DNA of 64,000 bases from NCBI RefSeq assembly GCF_900143005.1, contig NZ_FRCS01000011.1, forward strand, positions 186,001 to 250,000, given 5' to 3'. Origin of the DNA: Cryptosporangium aurantiacum. GTDB lineage: Bacteria; Actinomycetota; Actinomycetes; Mycobacteriales; Cryptosporangiaceae. Shown here piece after piece: positions 16,495 to 25,432 of this stretch. Within the stretch, counting starts at the first letter, position 1, and each line of letters opens with the position of its first letter. The translations under genes were made by a program, and so were the position numbers. The notes beneath the pieces are model-generated. The model was not told the origin of the DNA. It saw only the letters and a list, made by a program, of their open reading frames with translations, and did not search any database.

Positions 16495-17280
16495 GTGACG
16501 ATCAGCGCAACGCCGACCCGCCCGGTGGGCCAGCTCGTTCGCGAATGGCGCGAGCGGCGCCGGCTCAGCCAACTCGACCTCTCGTCGCGGTCCGGGATCT
16601 CGACCCGGCACCTGAGCTTCGTGGAGACCGGACGGTCACGCCCGACCCCGGAGATGCTCATGAAGCTCAGCGACTTCCTCGACGTGCCGCTCCGCGAGCG
16701 CAACCAGCTGCTGCTGGCCGGCGGATACGCCCCGCGGTTCCCGGAGTACGGCCTCGACGCGCCGGAGCTGGAGAGCGTCCGCGCCGCGCTGCGGCTGGTG
16801 CTGGCCGGCCACGAGCCGCACCCGGCGGTGCTGGTCAACCGCTGGTGGGAGATGCTCGAGGCGAACGCGGCCGTGCCGGTGCTCACCGTCGGCTGCGCGC
16901 CCCACCTGCTGGAGCCGCCGATCAACGTGCTGCGGCTGTCGCTGCATCCGGAGGGGCTCGCGCCGCGGATCCTCAACCTCGCGCAGTGGCGGGCACACCT
17001 GCTCGGGCAACTGCGCCGCCGGGTCGACCAGTTCGGCGACGCTCGGCTCGCGGCACTGTACGACGAACTCGCCGGCTACCCGGGCGGACTCGACCACCAC
17101 GTCGACCCGACGAGCGTCGTCCTGCCGATGCGGTTGCGGCACGACGTCGGAGAGTTGTCGTTCTTCTCGATCGCGGCGACCGTGGAGACCGCAGCCGACG
17201 TCACCGTCGACGAGTTGGTGCTCGAGTCGTTCTTCCCGGCGGATCCGCAGACCGCGGAGCGGCTGCGCAGCCTGCTATAA
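16495..17280 (+). CDS. XRE-family regulator with MmyB-like sensor domain
   Basis: Seen: 261 residues from GTG. Residues ~9-70 form an XRE helix-turn-helix (LVREWRERRRLSQLDLSSRS, GISTRHLSFVETGRS). The remainder matches the MmyB-type ligand-binding domain (NRWWEMLEANAAVPVL, then LNLAQWRAHLLGQLRRR). Known: such regulators bind palindromes near redox, fatty-acid or detoxification genes. Inference: it represses the divergent SnoaL/MFS operon via the GAGGTAACG repeat at 16428-16451. The FAD monooxygenase at 17360 starts 79 bp downstream on the same strand and might be read through. Confidence 0.9.
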   Translation: MTISATPTRPVGQLVREWRERRRLSQLDLSSRSGISTRHLSFVETGRSRPTPEMLMKLSDFLDVPLRERNQLLLAGGYAPRFPEYGLDAPELESVRAALRLVLAGHEPHPAVLVNRWWEMLEANAAVPVLTVGCAPHLLEPPINVLRLSLHPEGLAPRILNLAQWRAHLLGQLRRRVDQFGDARLAALYDELAGYPGGLDHHVDPTSVVLPMRLRHDVGELSFFSIAATVETAADVTVDELVLESFFPADPQTAERLRSLL

Positions 17281-17359
17281 ACCGGGCAGGAGAACAGGAA
17301 GACCTCACCCTTCCTCCGAGATCACGCGACCTCGGCGGTCGCCGGGCGGAAAGAGTTCA

Positions 17360-18874
17360 GTGCAGACGGACGTGATTGTCGTGGGCGCCGGCCCGATCGG
17401 CCTGATGCTCGCCGGTGAGCTGCGGCTGGCCGGCGTGCGCACGCTGGTCCTGGAGAAGCACGAGCAGCCGCGGGAGGTTCCGAAGGCCGGCGGGCTCGGC
17501 GGGCAGATCCTCGAGCTGCTGCGCTACCGCGGTCTGCTGGAGCGGTTCCGCGCCGCCAGCCCGAACCCCGACCCGGCTCCGCGTTTCCCGTTCGGCGGCC
17601 TCGACGTCGACCTGACCAAGTCGGCCGATTCCCCGTTGCACGCGATGGTGCTGCCGCAACGGCTTCTCGAGCAGATCCTCGACGAGCGGGCGGCCGAACT
17701 CGGCGCCGAGGTCCGCCGCGGCCACCCGATGGTGGGGTTGGAGCAGGACGCGACGACGGTGACCGCGGAGGTGCGCGGCCCGGACGGGCCGTACCGGGTG
17801 ACCGCCCGCTACCTGGTGGGCTGTGACGGTTCGCGGAGCCGGGTCCGTGAGCTCGCCGGGATCGGCTGGCCCGGCACCACATACCCGGAGGTGCACCGGC
17901 TGGCGCAGGTCACCGTGCCTGATTCGCTGACCCGGTTCGACAACGGCGACCTGGACGTTCCCGGGGTGGGCCGGGTCCGCACCGGGTTCACCCGCACCGG
18001 CCGGGGCATGTTCGCGCTCGGGCCGGACCTCGACGTGCTGTCGATCTACACCGCCGAGGACGAGGCTGGTGAGTACGACGACAACGAGCCGATGACGCTG
18101 GACGAGCTGCGGGACAGCATCCGCCGCGTGCTCGGTGGGGACCTGCCGCTCGGCGAACCGCGTCGGCTCTCGCGCTGGCAGTTCCAGGCCCGGCTGGCCG
18201 AGCGGTACCGGGACGGGCGGGTCCTGCTGGCCGGCGACGCGGCCCACCTGCTGCCCGCCACCGGCGCTGCGCTCAACCTCGGCATGCTCGACGCGGTCAA
18301 CCTGGCCTGGAAGCTCGCCGCCGACGTCGACGGCCACGCGCCGGACGGCCTGCTGGACACCTACCAGAGCGAGCGCACGCTCGCCGCCAGCCGCGCGTTG
18401 CTGCAGACCCGTGCCCAGGTCGCGCTGCGGCGCGGTCAGGATCCGGCCGCCGACGCGCTACGGGAGGTTGTCCAGGAGTTGCTCACCGACGAGCCGGCCG
18501 CGCGGCGGATCGGCGAGATGATCGCGGGCTCCGACGTGCGCTATCCGGTGCCGGGCTCCGGCCACCACGCGCTGACCGGCACGTTCGCCCCCGATCTGGG
18601 CGTCGACGACCTGCTGCACGCCGCCCGGCCCGTGCTCCTCGTCCTGGCTGAGCGCCCCGATCTCCTGGACGCGGCGCGCGGCGTGCCACCGCACGTCGAC
18701 GTCCGCGTCGTCCCCACCGAGGACCGTCCGGCCGACGCTCTGCTAATCCGCCCGGACGCCCATATCGCCTGGGCCGCGGCCGTCGACGAACCGGCCGACA
18801 CCGCTGTGCCGTCGCTGCGCGAGGCGCTCACCCACTGGTTCGGCGCAGCCCTGGAACCCGCCGTCCCGTCCTGA
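17360..18874 (+). CDS. FAD-dependent aromatic hydroxylase (PheA/TfdB-type monooxygenase)
   Basis: Seen: 504 residues from GTG. An N-terminal Rossmann motif VVGAGPIGLMLAGEL leads the chain. The mid DG motif is VGCDGSRSRVREL near residue 155. The GD motif is RVLLAGDAAHLLPATGAALN near residue 290, and a thioredoxin-like C-terminal tail follows. This is the class A flavoprotein monooxygenase layout of polyketide and phenol hydroxylases. Known: these use FAD and NAD(P)H to hydroxylate aromatic rings; related enzymes include anthracycline and rifampicin monooxygenases. Inference: modification or inactivation of an aromatic compound, consistent with the adjacent efflux pump. The substrate is not predictable. 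Confidence 0.88.
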   Translation: MQTDVIVVGAGPIGLMLAGELRLAGVRTLVLEKHEQPREVPKAGGLGGQILELLRYRGLLERFRAASPNPDPAPRFPFGGLDVDLTKSADSPLHAMVLPQRLLEQILDERAAELGAEVRRGHPMVGLEQDATTVTAEVRGPDGPYRVTARYLVGCDGSRSRVRELAGIGWPGTTYPEVHRLAQVTVPDSLTRFDNGDLDVPGVGRVRTGFTRTGRGMFALGPDLDVLSIYTAEDEAGEYDDNEPMTLDELRDSIRRVLGGDLPLGEPRRLSRWQFQARLAERYRDGRVLLAGDAAHLLPATGAALNLGMLDAVNLAWKLAADVDGHAPDGLLDTYQSERTLAASRALLQTRAQVALRRGQDPAADALREVVQELLTDEPAARRIGEMIAGSDVRYPVPGSGHHALTGTFAPDLGVDDLLHAARPVLLVLAERPDLLDAARGVPPHVDVRVVPTEDRPADALLIRPDAHIAWAAAVDEPADTAVPSLREALTHWFGAALEPAVPS

Positions 18875-18889
18875 CCGCCCCCCACCCCG

Positions 18890-19003
18890 GCGCGGCCGGA
18901 AAATCAGCCGGGCGCGGCCAAGCCCGGTCGGCCGCGCGGCCAAGCCCGGTGGGCCGGGCGCGGCCGGACGATCAGCCCGGCGCGGCCAAGCCCGGTCGGC
19001 CGG
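18890..19003. repeat. Imperfect direct repeats, GC-rich, after the monooxygenase
   Basis: A unit of about 45 bp (CGCGGCCGGA, ATCAGCC, GCGGCCAAGCCCGGTCGGCC) occurs at about 18890-18935 and again at about 18959-19003. An extra copy of the GCGGCCAAGCCCGGT half lies near 18936. The stretch 18875-19026 holds no gene. Confidence 0.7.
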
Positions 19004-19026
19004 GCGCGGCCCGAGGGCCGGCCGAG

Positions 19027-19272
19027 TCAGTTCAGACGGGTGGGTCCGTTGACCCGATCGAGGATGTGCCGGTACTGCACACGCGTGGGACGCGAGGCCC
19101 GGACCGCGCGAAAGACCTGGGCCGACGGCCGCAGCGGTAGCCGGAAACCGGACGTCGCCCCGTGTCCGTTCCTCTCCGGATCCGTGAGGCGCTGGCCGCG
19201 GGCGGCGATCCGGAGCCGGACGACCACTACCGCGATCAAGGCCACCAGCGCGAGAAACAGCAGGGTCTCCAT
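19027..19272 (-). CDS. Small single-pass membrane protein, unknown function
   Basis: Seen: 81 residues. A strongly hydrophobic N-terminal segment (residues 4-19, LLFLALVALIAVVVV) is followed by a basic, Arg-rich cytoplasmic-type tail to the end. It starts 42 bp after the methyltransferase stop on the same strand and could be the last gene of that operon. No clear ribosome site precedes the ATG. No family recognised. A non-coding explanation is possible, but the segment-then-basic-tail layout is typical of small actinomycete membrane proteins. Confidence 0.5.
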   Translation of the reverse strand: METLLFLALVALIAVVVVRLRIAARGQRLTDPERNGHGATSGFRLPLRPSAQVFRAVRASRPTRVQYRHILDRVNGPTRLN

Positions 19273-19313
19273 GCTTCGCGGAGTACCACCCGAAATGTCC
19301 AGTTATGCGTTTT

Positions 19314-20054
19314 TCAGTGTATCCGCGGCTTCAGTACGTACGCAGTGTACGAATAGTCCCCACCGTGAGCGGCCCGGACCGCGATCTCCGAACCAACCTG
19401 GGCGAGCAGATCCTCCGGCACCCCCTCGCCGCGGAGCTGCTCGATCCGCCGCGCCAGCGGCTCGTAGTAGGCGTCCCAGTCGGAGTCCGGCAACACATAC
19501 GTCGCCAGCACGTTCCACCCGGCCTGCTGCACGGCGGCGACGTTGCCCGCCGTCGTCCGCATCGCGGGGTACCCGGGATCCCAGAACGCCCGCGCGCCCG
19601 CCGCCGGATCCGGCGTCAGCCACTCGGCCTCGGTGAGGACGACGACCCCGCGTGGCGAGAGCAGCGGGCGCCATGTCTCGAGCGCCTTGTCGAAACCGAT
19701 GATGTACGCCGAGCCCTCCGCCCAGAGCAGGTCGACCGAGCCGTCCGCAACGGTGAGGTCGTCCATCGACGCGGCCACCGTCTCGACCCGGTCGGCGACC
19801 CCGGCCGCCCGCGCCCGCTCCCGCAGGACGGCGAGGAACGGCTCATGCAGGTCCACGGCGGTGACGTGGCCGCCGGTCAGCTGCGCCAACAGGATCGACG
19901 CGGGCCCGGTGCCACATCCGACGTCGAGCACCCGGGGGTCGTCCGGAAGATCGCCCGCGAGCCGGAGGAGCAGCCGAGTCGTCGCCTCGGAGCCCGGCGC
20001 TTCGCGGGGCAATCCCTCGTGGGCACGCCAGAACACGTCGGTCAGGTCGGTCAT
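19314..20054 (-). CDS. Class I SAM-dependent methyltransferase
   Basis: Seen: 246 residues from MTDLTDVFWRAH (an ATG three codons earlier, at 20063, is equally possible). SAM motif I is RVLDVGCGTGPASI near residue 45, motif II an acidic residue in HVTAVDLHEPF, and motif post-I/IV SVDLLWAEGSAY near 110. Known: methyl transfer from S-adenosylmethionine to a small molecule or, less often, protein. The C-terminal region lacks features that fix the substrate. It lies 27 bp downstream of the alpha/beta hydrolase gene and probably shares its TetR-controlled promoter. Confidence 0.87.
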   Translation of the reverse strand: MTDLTDVFWRAHEGLPREAPGSEATTRLLLRLAGDLPDDPRVLDVGCGTGPASILLAQLTGGHVTAVDLHEPFLAVLRERARAAGVADRVETVAASMDDLTVADGSVDLLWAEGSAYIIGFDKALETWRPLLSPRGVVVLTEAEWLTPDPAAGARAFWDPGYPAMRTTAGNVAAVQQAGWNVLATYVLPDSDWDAYYEPLARRIEQLRGEGVPEDLLAQVGSEIAVRAAHGGDYSYTAYVLKPRIH

Positions 20055-20080
20055 GGCCCTCATGATCCCCGAGCGTGGGA

Positions 20081-20968
20081 CTACTCCCTCGGGAATTTCT
20101 GCTCCAGACGGCCGAGCGTGGTCTCCACCGGCACCGGCCAGTCGGAGTCCTTCAACCCGAGCGCATCCCGCAGGTAGGCCCAGGTGAGCCGCTGGACGAG
20201 CGCGACCCGCTCCGGGTTCTCGTCGGTCGTCTCCGCGGACTCGTAGCCGGCGACGCCGCCGAGCGAGTGCTCCGCCCCGAACAGCGTCAGCAGGCTCTTG
20301 TCCCCCGGGCTCAAGTGGTACGCGTCGGTGAACCAGTCCGGGCCCCGGACGGACAGCGGCGAGTCGTCCCGGTCGCCCGCGACGACGAGCGTCGGCGTGG
20401 TCATCGCACTAAAGCTCGGGCTCATGAACGGGAAGTGCTCGGCCGCGAACGGGGACAGGTCCGCTCCCCCGGTGCCGGTCACCGCCAGTAAGACGCCCGC
20501 CGTGACCCGCGGGTCGGACAGGTCCTCGTCGATGCCGACGACCCGCGCGCCCAGCAGCGTGCTCGCGGTCTGGGCGCCCCAGGAGTGCCCGGCCACCGCG
20601 ATCCGGGACCGGTCGACGCGTCCGGCGAGGCCGGGGACGGCCGCCTCCAGCACGTCGAGCCCGTCGATGCTGCGGGTCAGGTCGTCGACCCGGATCCGCC
20701 AGATCGACGGCGTGCGGGGGTCGTCGGGCGGCAGGTTCAGCGTCCGCGAGTCGAGGTGGGTCGGCTGGACGACGACAAAGCCGTGCGACGCCCAGAACGC
20801 GGCCAGCGGTTCATAGCCGGTCGCGGACTGACCGAACCCGTGCGAGAACACGAGGACGGGCAGGTCGTGGCCGGTGATCGGCACGGAGACCCGAACCTGC
20901 AGGTCGGTGCCGCGGTCCGGTGCGGGGAGCGTGACGGGGTGCACCGAGATAACCGGTAGTGCGCGCAT
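20081..20968 (-). CDS. Alpha/beta hydrolase (dienelactone hydrolase / chlorophyllase-like)
   Basis: Seen: 295 residues, beginning MRALPVISVHPVTL. The oxyanion loop is VLVFSHGFGQSATGY near residue 45, the nucleophile elbow AVAGHSWGAQTAS has Ser in G-H-S-W-G near 145, an acidic residue follows in VAGDRDDSPL, and the catalytic His is in LFGAEHSLGG near 245. No signal peptide. Known: the fold hydrolyses esters, lactones or amides. It faces a TetR gene across two CGGAA-TTCCG operators, so it is probably induced by its own substrate. Candidates include xenobiotic esters or antibiotic-like lactones; no specific activity can be read. Confidence 0.87.
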   Translation of the reverse strand: MRALPVISVHPVTLPAPDRGTDLQVRVSVPITGHDLPVLVFSHGFGQSATGYEPLAAFWASHGFVVVQPTHLDSRTLNLPPDDPRTPSIWRIRVDDLTRSIDGLDVLEAAVPGLAGRVDRSRIAVAGHSWGAQTASTLLGARVVGIDEDLSDPRVTAGVLLAVTGTGGADLSPFAAEHFPFMSPSFSAMTTPTLVVAGDRDDSPLSVRGPDWFTDAYHLSPGDKSLLTLFGAEHSLGGVAGYESAETTDENPERVALVQRLTWAYLRDALGLKDSDWPVPVETTLGRLEQKFPRE

Positions 20969-21010
20969 GGGTGTTTCCTTCGAGTTGATCGAGCTGGCAT
21001 GCTGTCAATA

Positions 21011-21025
21011 CGGAACATCGTTCCG
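21011..21025. promoter_or_regulatory. TetR operator, copy 1 (CGGAA-N5-TTCCG)
   Basis: CGGAACATCGTTCCG: inverted repeat of CGGAA with a 5-nt centre. It is 42 bp from the hydrolase start and pairs with the copy at 21037. Confidence 0.78.
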
Positions 21026-21036
21026 CTACCAACATA

Positions 21037-21051
21037 CGGAACCATGTTCCG
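21037..21051. promoter_or_regulatory. TetR operator, copy 2 (CGGAAC-CAT-GTTCCG)
   Basis: Perfect 6-bp arms, centre-to-centre distance 26 bp from copy 1. It ends 31 bp upstream of the TetR start and so can control both divergent genes. Confidence 0.82.
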
Positions 21052-21082
21052 TTTGCCAACCTGCCAACCGGGAGGCTCAAGG

Positions 21083-21637
21083 GTGACGCCACGAAAGCGA
21101 GCCGACGCCCGGCGCAACGAAGCGGCACTGCTGGAGGCGGCCGCCGAGGTGTTCGTCGCGGCGGGCGTCGACGCTCCGGTGCGGGACATCGCGGCCAGAG
21201 CCGGGGTCGGCGTCGGCACGATCTACCGGCACTTCCCGACGCGCGCGGACCTGATCGTCGCGGTCTACCGACACCAGGTCGAGGCGTGCGCCGAGGCCGG
21301 TCCGACGCTGCTCGCCGAGCGTCCCTCGCCGCACGACGCGCTCGCGAGCTGGATCGACCTGTTCGTCGACTTCCTGGTCACCAAGCACGGCCTGGCCGCG
21401 GCGCTGCACTCCGACGACGCCGCGTTCCAGGCGCTGCACTCCTACTTCCTCGAACGCCTCGTGCCGGTCTGCGCCGAACTGCTGGACGCCGCCGCGGCGG
21501 CCGGCGAGATCGTCGCCGACCTGGACGCCCTCGTCCTGATGCAGGGCATCGGCAACCTCTGCATCGGTGCCGACAACCCGCGGTACGACGCCCGCCGCAT
21601 GATCGCGCTCGTCCTCGCCGGTATGCGCGTCCGATAG
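21083..21637 (+). CDS. TetR-family regulator of the hydrolase/methyltransferase genes
   Basis: Seen: 184 residues from GTG (GGAGG at 21071 gives ideal spacing; the ORF from 20999 would run through both operators). The HTH is near residues 20-50 (VRDIAARAGVGVGTIYRHFP), with a C-terminal SBP56-like TetR fold (LALVLAGM end). Known: dimeric repressors released by small ligands. Inference: it binds the two CGGAA-TTCCG sites and represses the divergent alpha/beta hydrolase, methyltransferase and small membrane protein genes as well as itself. Confidence 0.92.
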   Translation: MTPRKRADARRNEAALLEAAAEVFVAAGVDAPVRDIAARAGVGVGTIYRHFPTRADLIVAVYRHQVEACAEAGPTLLAERPSPHDALASWIDLFVDFLVTKHGLAAALHSDDAAFQALHSYFLERLVPVCAELLDAAAAAGEIVADLDALVLMQGIGNLCIGADNPRYDARRMIALVLAGMRVR

Positions 21638-21720
21638 GCCGCTATCCGGATCCGGTCGCGCAGGGGTGTCCAACTAGGATCGGCCGATCACGGTGGCGCG
21701 GATGGCGTGGAGGCTGGTGC

Positions 21721-23580
21721 GTGGAGCGGCCCGATGGTCTCGAGGAGTGGGCAAGCCCGGGCAGCCCGCTGATCGAAGCCGCCCGCGACGGTGACCTCGC
21801 GTCGGTCGAGCTCTACCTGGCGGCCGGCCTGGGCCGCTCACCGGGCTCGGCGTGGCACGCCGCCTACGAGGAACTGCCGGAGCTGGCGCTGCGGCTGCTG
21901 CGAGCGAACACCGACGACCTCTCGGCGATCCGGTTTCCACCGGCGGAACGCTCGCCCGACGTCCCCGCGGACGCCGTCTGGGTGGCCGGTCTGGACGCGT
22001 TCGTCGTCGGCGACCTCGACGGCCGGACCGGTGCAGCGGTCGGGACCTGGCGCCTCTGGGAGGACGGCAGCCGCTACTCCGAGGCCGACTTCGTCGGCGG
22101 CGACATGCTGGTCCACCGCCAGTACGTGGGCCCTCACCTGCGCGAAGAACAGCGGTGGCGACCGGACGGCGCACTGGCCTCACGTCGTCAGTACGACGCC
22201 GAGGGCCGCGTCGAAACCGCCGTGCTGTGGCAGGAGGACGGCACCGTCGTCCGGCAATGGTTCGCCGAGGACGAGACGCTCACCCGAGAGCGGGCGGAGC
22301 GCGCCGACGCGTTCGCGTTCGAGTACTGGTACGACGAGACCGGGGCGCGGGTCGCCGAGGTCGTGCCGTCGGCGGGCCCGTTCGAGCGCTGGCGCGGTTT
22401 TGACGCCGCCGGCGCGATCATCGTCGAAGGCGACCTGGAGCCGGGCGAGTTCGGCCGGCCGATCGGGGCGTGGGACCTGTACGGCGCCGACGGCACGCAC
22501 CTGGGCCGCGAGTCGTTCGCGGAGTTCGCCCTGACCCGCAACCCGTATCTCGGCCGGTACGCGCATGCGCTCCACGCGTGGCGGACCGCGCCGATCCCGG
22601 ACGAGCTGGCCGGCGCCGAGGCGATCGACTGGTCCGACCTGGCCACGCTCGACGCCGGCGGGCGCCACATCCCGTTCCTGCTCCGCGGCCTGGCCCGGCC
22701 CGACGCGTGGGCCTTCGATCTCGCGCTCGGCCAGCTCCGGGTCCTGCTCGGTCAGGAGGGCGAGGTGGTCGAGGCCACCGGGCCGGCGCTCCGGTTCCTG
22801 GCCGCGCTCGTCGACCGGGTGGTGTCCGCGGACGCCCGGGTCGAGCTGCTGGCGTTCCTGGCCCGGATCGCGACCGGCAACGGTGGCCTCGGACTGGTGA
22901 GCGACGTCCTCGCCGCGCTCCCCGCGGACGGCGTCGACGCGCCGGCCCACCTGGCCGCGGCCAACGTCGATCCGGACTACGCCGAGGTGTACGCCGCCCT
23001 CGCCGAGACGGTTCCGACCTGGGCCCGGCTCGCCGCCGACCCGGATCCCGACGTGCGGCGCTGGGGCGTCGTCCTGCTCGCCGCGGCGCCGGGGCCGCAC
23101 GCCGTACGCACGCTCCACGACCGGCTGGCCGTCGAGCCCGAGCGCTGGATCCGCGCGGAGATCCTGCTCGCGCTGGCCGCCCGCGACCCGGGCGACGCTG
23201 CGGCCGTGGAGCCGTTCCTGGCCGATGACGACCCGCTGCTGCGCTGCTGTGCCGCGCTGACCTGGATCCGGCACCGGTGGCTCCCCGACGACGAGGCGGT
23301 CCGCGCCCTGGTCGACGCCCCGGACCTCAGCGGCTACGGCCGGCTCTTCTACGGCAGCGGCGACCCTCGCGTCGACCTGCTCGACCTCGTGTTCCCGACC
23401 GCCTACCAGCCCGGCGAGCCGCTCACCGAGGTCCAACGCGCGGTGATCCGGACGATCGCCGATCACGACGACGCTTGGCTGGTCGACGTGGACGTCGCCG
23501 AGGCGCTGCGATTCAACGGGTTGCCGCCGGACGCCGACGCGTTGCGGGCGCTGGCGGGCACGGCGTCGGCGCTCTCCTGA
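21721..23580 (+). CDS. Large protein with ankyrin-like, MORN/YwqK-like and HEAT-like regions
   Basis: Seen: 619 residues from GTG (GGAGG 8 bp upstream). The N-terminus is ankyrin-like (SPLIEAARDGDLASVELYLAAGL). The middle section (~90-260) has repeating W/G/D-rich strands such as AVGTWRLWEDGSRYSEADF and RPIGAWDLYGADGTHLGRES, like MORN/YwqK wrapping repeats. The second half is helical and HEAT-like, with repeating R-W-GVVLLAA and EILLALAARDPGD blocks. No signal peptide or membrane segment. Known: each module mediates protein contacts, and YwqK-like repeats occur in immunity and toxin proteins. Inference: a scaffold or immunity-like protein; no partner is evident. The longer ORF starting at 21286 is rejected because it overlaps the TetR gene. 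Confidence 0.72.
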   Translation: MERPDGLEEWASPGSPLIEAARDGDLASVELYLAAGLGRSPGSAWHAAYEELPELALRLLRANTDDLSAIRFPPAERSPDVPADAVWVAGLDAFVVGDLDGRTGAAVGTWRLWEDGSRYSEADFVGGDMLVHRQYVGPHLREEQRWRPDGALASRRQYDAEGRVETAVLWQEDGTVVRQWFAEDETLTRERAERADAFAFEYWYDETGARVAEVVPSAGPFERWRGFDAAGAIIVEGDLEPGEFGRPIGAWDLYGADGTHLGRESFAEFALTRNPYLGRYAHALHAWRTAPIPDELAGAEAIDWSDLATLDAGGRHIPFLLRGLARPDAWAFDLALGQLRVLLGQEGEVVEATGPALRFLAALVDRVVSADARVELLAFLARIATGNGGLGLVSDVLAALPADGVDAPAHLAAANVDPDYAEVYAALAETVPTWARLAADPDPDVRRWGVVLLAAAPGPHAVRTLHDRLAVEPERWIRAEILLALAARDPGDAAAVEPFLADDDPLLRCCAALTWIRHRWLPDDEAVRALVDAPDLSGYGRLFYGSGDPRVDLLDLVFPTAYQPGEPLTEVQRAVIRTIADHDDAWLVDVDVAEALRFNGLPPDADALRALAGTASALS

Positions 23581-23581
23581 G

Positions 23582-25279
23582 TCACCAGATCTCGTCCTCG
23601 GCGCCTTCCTTCACCTCGCCGGTCGAGTCGACGATCGGGAGCCGGATCGTGAACGTCGTGCCCCGGCCGAGTTCGGAGGCCACGTCGATGGCTCCGCCGT
23701 GCTTGCCGACGATGCTGTTGTGCGCCATCGACAGACCCTGACCAGTGCCCTTGCCCACTTCCTTGGTCGTGAAGAACGGGTCGAAGATGCGTTCGCGTGT
23801 GGCCTCGTCCATGCCGGTGCCGTTGTCGCTCACCGAGATCAGGACCTCGTTCTCACCCCGTCGTGTCGCCACGTCGATCCGGCCCAGCGCGTTCGGCCGA
23901 TGGTCGGCCACCGCGTGGGCGGCGTTGACGATCAGGTTGAGGACGACCTGCTTCAACTCTCCCTCGTAGCAGGGCACCAGGCCGACCGCGGGGTCTAGGT
24001 CGAGGTGGAGTTCCGCCACGTACTTCCACTCGCTGCGGCTGACCTGAGCGGTGGTTTCGACCGCCCGGTTCAGGTCGGTGTCCGACCGCCCCTGCCCCGG
24101 ATGCGAGAACTCCTTCATCGCGCGGACGATCTCCCCGACCCGGCCGACGCCCTCCAGCGTCTGCTCCAGCGCGCTCGGGATCTCGTCCTTCAAGAACTCC
24201 AGATCGACGCCGTCGATCAGCGCCCGCGCGGCCCGGCACCGCTCCTCGGGATCCGACGACGCCGGGGTCGCGCCGCCGGCTCCGATCGCCGCGGCGATCG
24301 ACTGCACCAGGCTGAGCATGTCGCCCACCGAGTCGGCGAGAAACAGGACGTTGTCCGAGATGTACTGCACCGGCGTGTTGATCTCGTGTGCCAGCCCGGC
24401 CGCCAGCTGACCGACGGCCTCCAGCCGCGTCCCCTGCGCGAGTTGCCGCTCGAGCTCGCTCACCCGGGTGACGTCCGCGCCGACGCCGATCACCCCGTCC
24501 ATCCGGGAGTCCTCCCCGTACCGGGGAAGGATGCTCAGCAGCATCGTCCGCTGCTGCTTGGCGTCCGGCTCGCTGATCACGATCGAGTGGTCGACGACCG
24601 GGACGCCGTCCGCGACGACCTCCCGTTCCAGGCTGCGGATCGCGGTGACGAACTCGTCGCCGTCCGGGAGCTCCTCCTCGGTGCGCCCGGCGAGGTCGTC
24701 CTTCGACGCCAGGCCGCGCAGCCGCAGGAAGGCGTCGTTGCAGCCCAGGTACCGATTGTCGGAGTCCTTCCAGTACACGATGTGCGGGATCGTCGAGAGC
24801 ACGCCCTCGAGCAGCTCCTGTTCCGTGCGGAGGCTGTCCGCCAGGTCCTCCGCGCGGCGGACCGCGGCGCGCGCGGCGTCGTCGCTGCGCCGCCGCTGCG
24901 TGATGTCTTCTTCCGCGAAGACGAACGAGCCGGCGTCGTCGCCGTCCACCGACGGCGCCACCACGCACGAGACCCAGTAGGGCTGGCCGGTCCGCGTGAG
25001 GGTCTGGAACTCGGCCTCGATCAGCTGGCCCGCCGCCATGGCCTGCCGGATCCGTTCGATCTCCCCGGTGCGCAGGACGGCGCCCCGGAAGAGATCGAGC
25101 CGGTCCTTGCCGATCACCTCGTCCGCCGAGTAGCCGGTCAGCCGGGTGAACGCCGGGTTGATCCACTCGATGAGACCCGACGCGTTGGTCAGAGCGATCG
25201 CCAGCGGCGCCCGGATCGACGGATGAGCCAGCCGACGCGCCAGGTCGGCGGGCGACGGGGCGACCACGCCCTGGGTCAT
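23582..25279 (-). CDS. Cytosolic PAS-PAS sensor histidine kinase (NtrB/AtoS-like)
   Basis: Seen: 565 residues. PAS domain 1 spans about 20-130 ([20 protein letters not shown]), and PAS domain 2 about 155-270 ([19 protein letters not shown]). The HisKA block is [16 protein letters not shown] with phospho-acceptor His at residue 298, followed by a HATPase with N-box [11 protein letters not shown]1 [11 protein letters not shown] and [12 protein letters not shown]. No membrane segment, so cytoplasmic. Known: the two PAS domains sense small molecules, redox or light. No response regulator is adjacent, so it is an orphan here. The start at 25279 is chosen over 25333 for lack of any family sequence before it. 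The stop lies 1 bp from the convergent HEAT/MORN gene stop. Confidence 0.9.
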   Translation of the reverse strand: MTQGVVAPSPADLARRLAHPSIRAPLAIALTNASGLIEWINPAFTRLTGYSADEVIGKDRLDLFRGAVLRTGEIERIRQAMAAGQLIEAEFQTLTRTGQPYWVSCVVAPSVDGDDAGSFVFAEEDITQRRRSDDAARAAVRRAEDLADSLRTEQELLEGVLSTIPHIVYWKDSDNRYLGCNDAFLRLRGLASKDDLAGRTEEELPDGDEFVTAIRSLEREVVADGVPVVDHSIVISEPDAKQQRTMLLSILPRYGEDSRMDGVIGVGADVTRVSELERQLAQGTRLEAVGQLAAGLAHEINTPVQYISDNVLFLADSVGDMLSLVQSIAAAIGAGGATPASSDPEERCRAARALIDGVDLEFLKDEIPSALEQTLEGVGRVGEIVRAMKEFSHPGQGRSDTDLNRAVETTAQVSRSEWKYVAELHLDLDPAVGLVPCYEGELKQVVLNLIVNAAHAVADHRPNALGRIDVATRRGENEVLISVSDNGTGMDEATRERIFDPFFTTKEVGKGTGQGLSMAHNSIVGKHGGAIDVASELGRGTTFTIRLPIVDSTGEVKEGAEDEIW

Positions 25280-25432
25280 GGATTCACCGCCGCCAGCCAC
25301 TGCGCCCCCCGCACTGAAGACCGGTTTGCCCAACTATATCGGATTACGTCCTTGAGCTGCCAAAACCTCGCGCAGCCGCCCACCGAACTCAGCGGGGCCG
25401 TCACATTCCGCGTGTCCTAGCCATCCTTATTC

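Noticed and set aside
14536-16611. 691-residue extension of the MFS frame through the SnoaL gene
   Set aside because: The first 224 codons read as an Arg/Pro-rich shadow and cross the XRE operator; the GTG at 15939 overlaps the SnoaL stop as expected for coupling.
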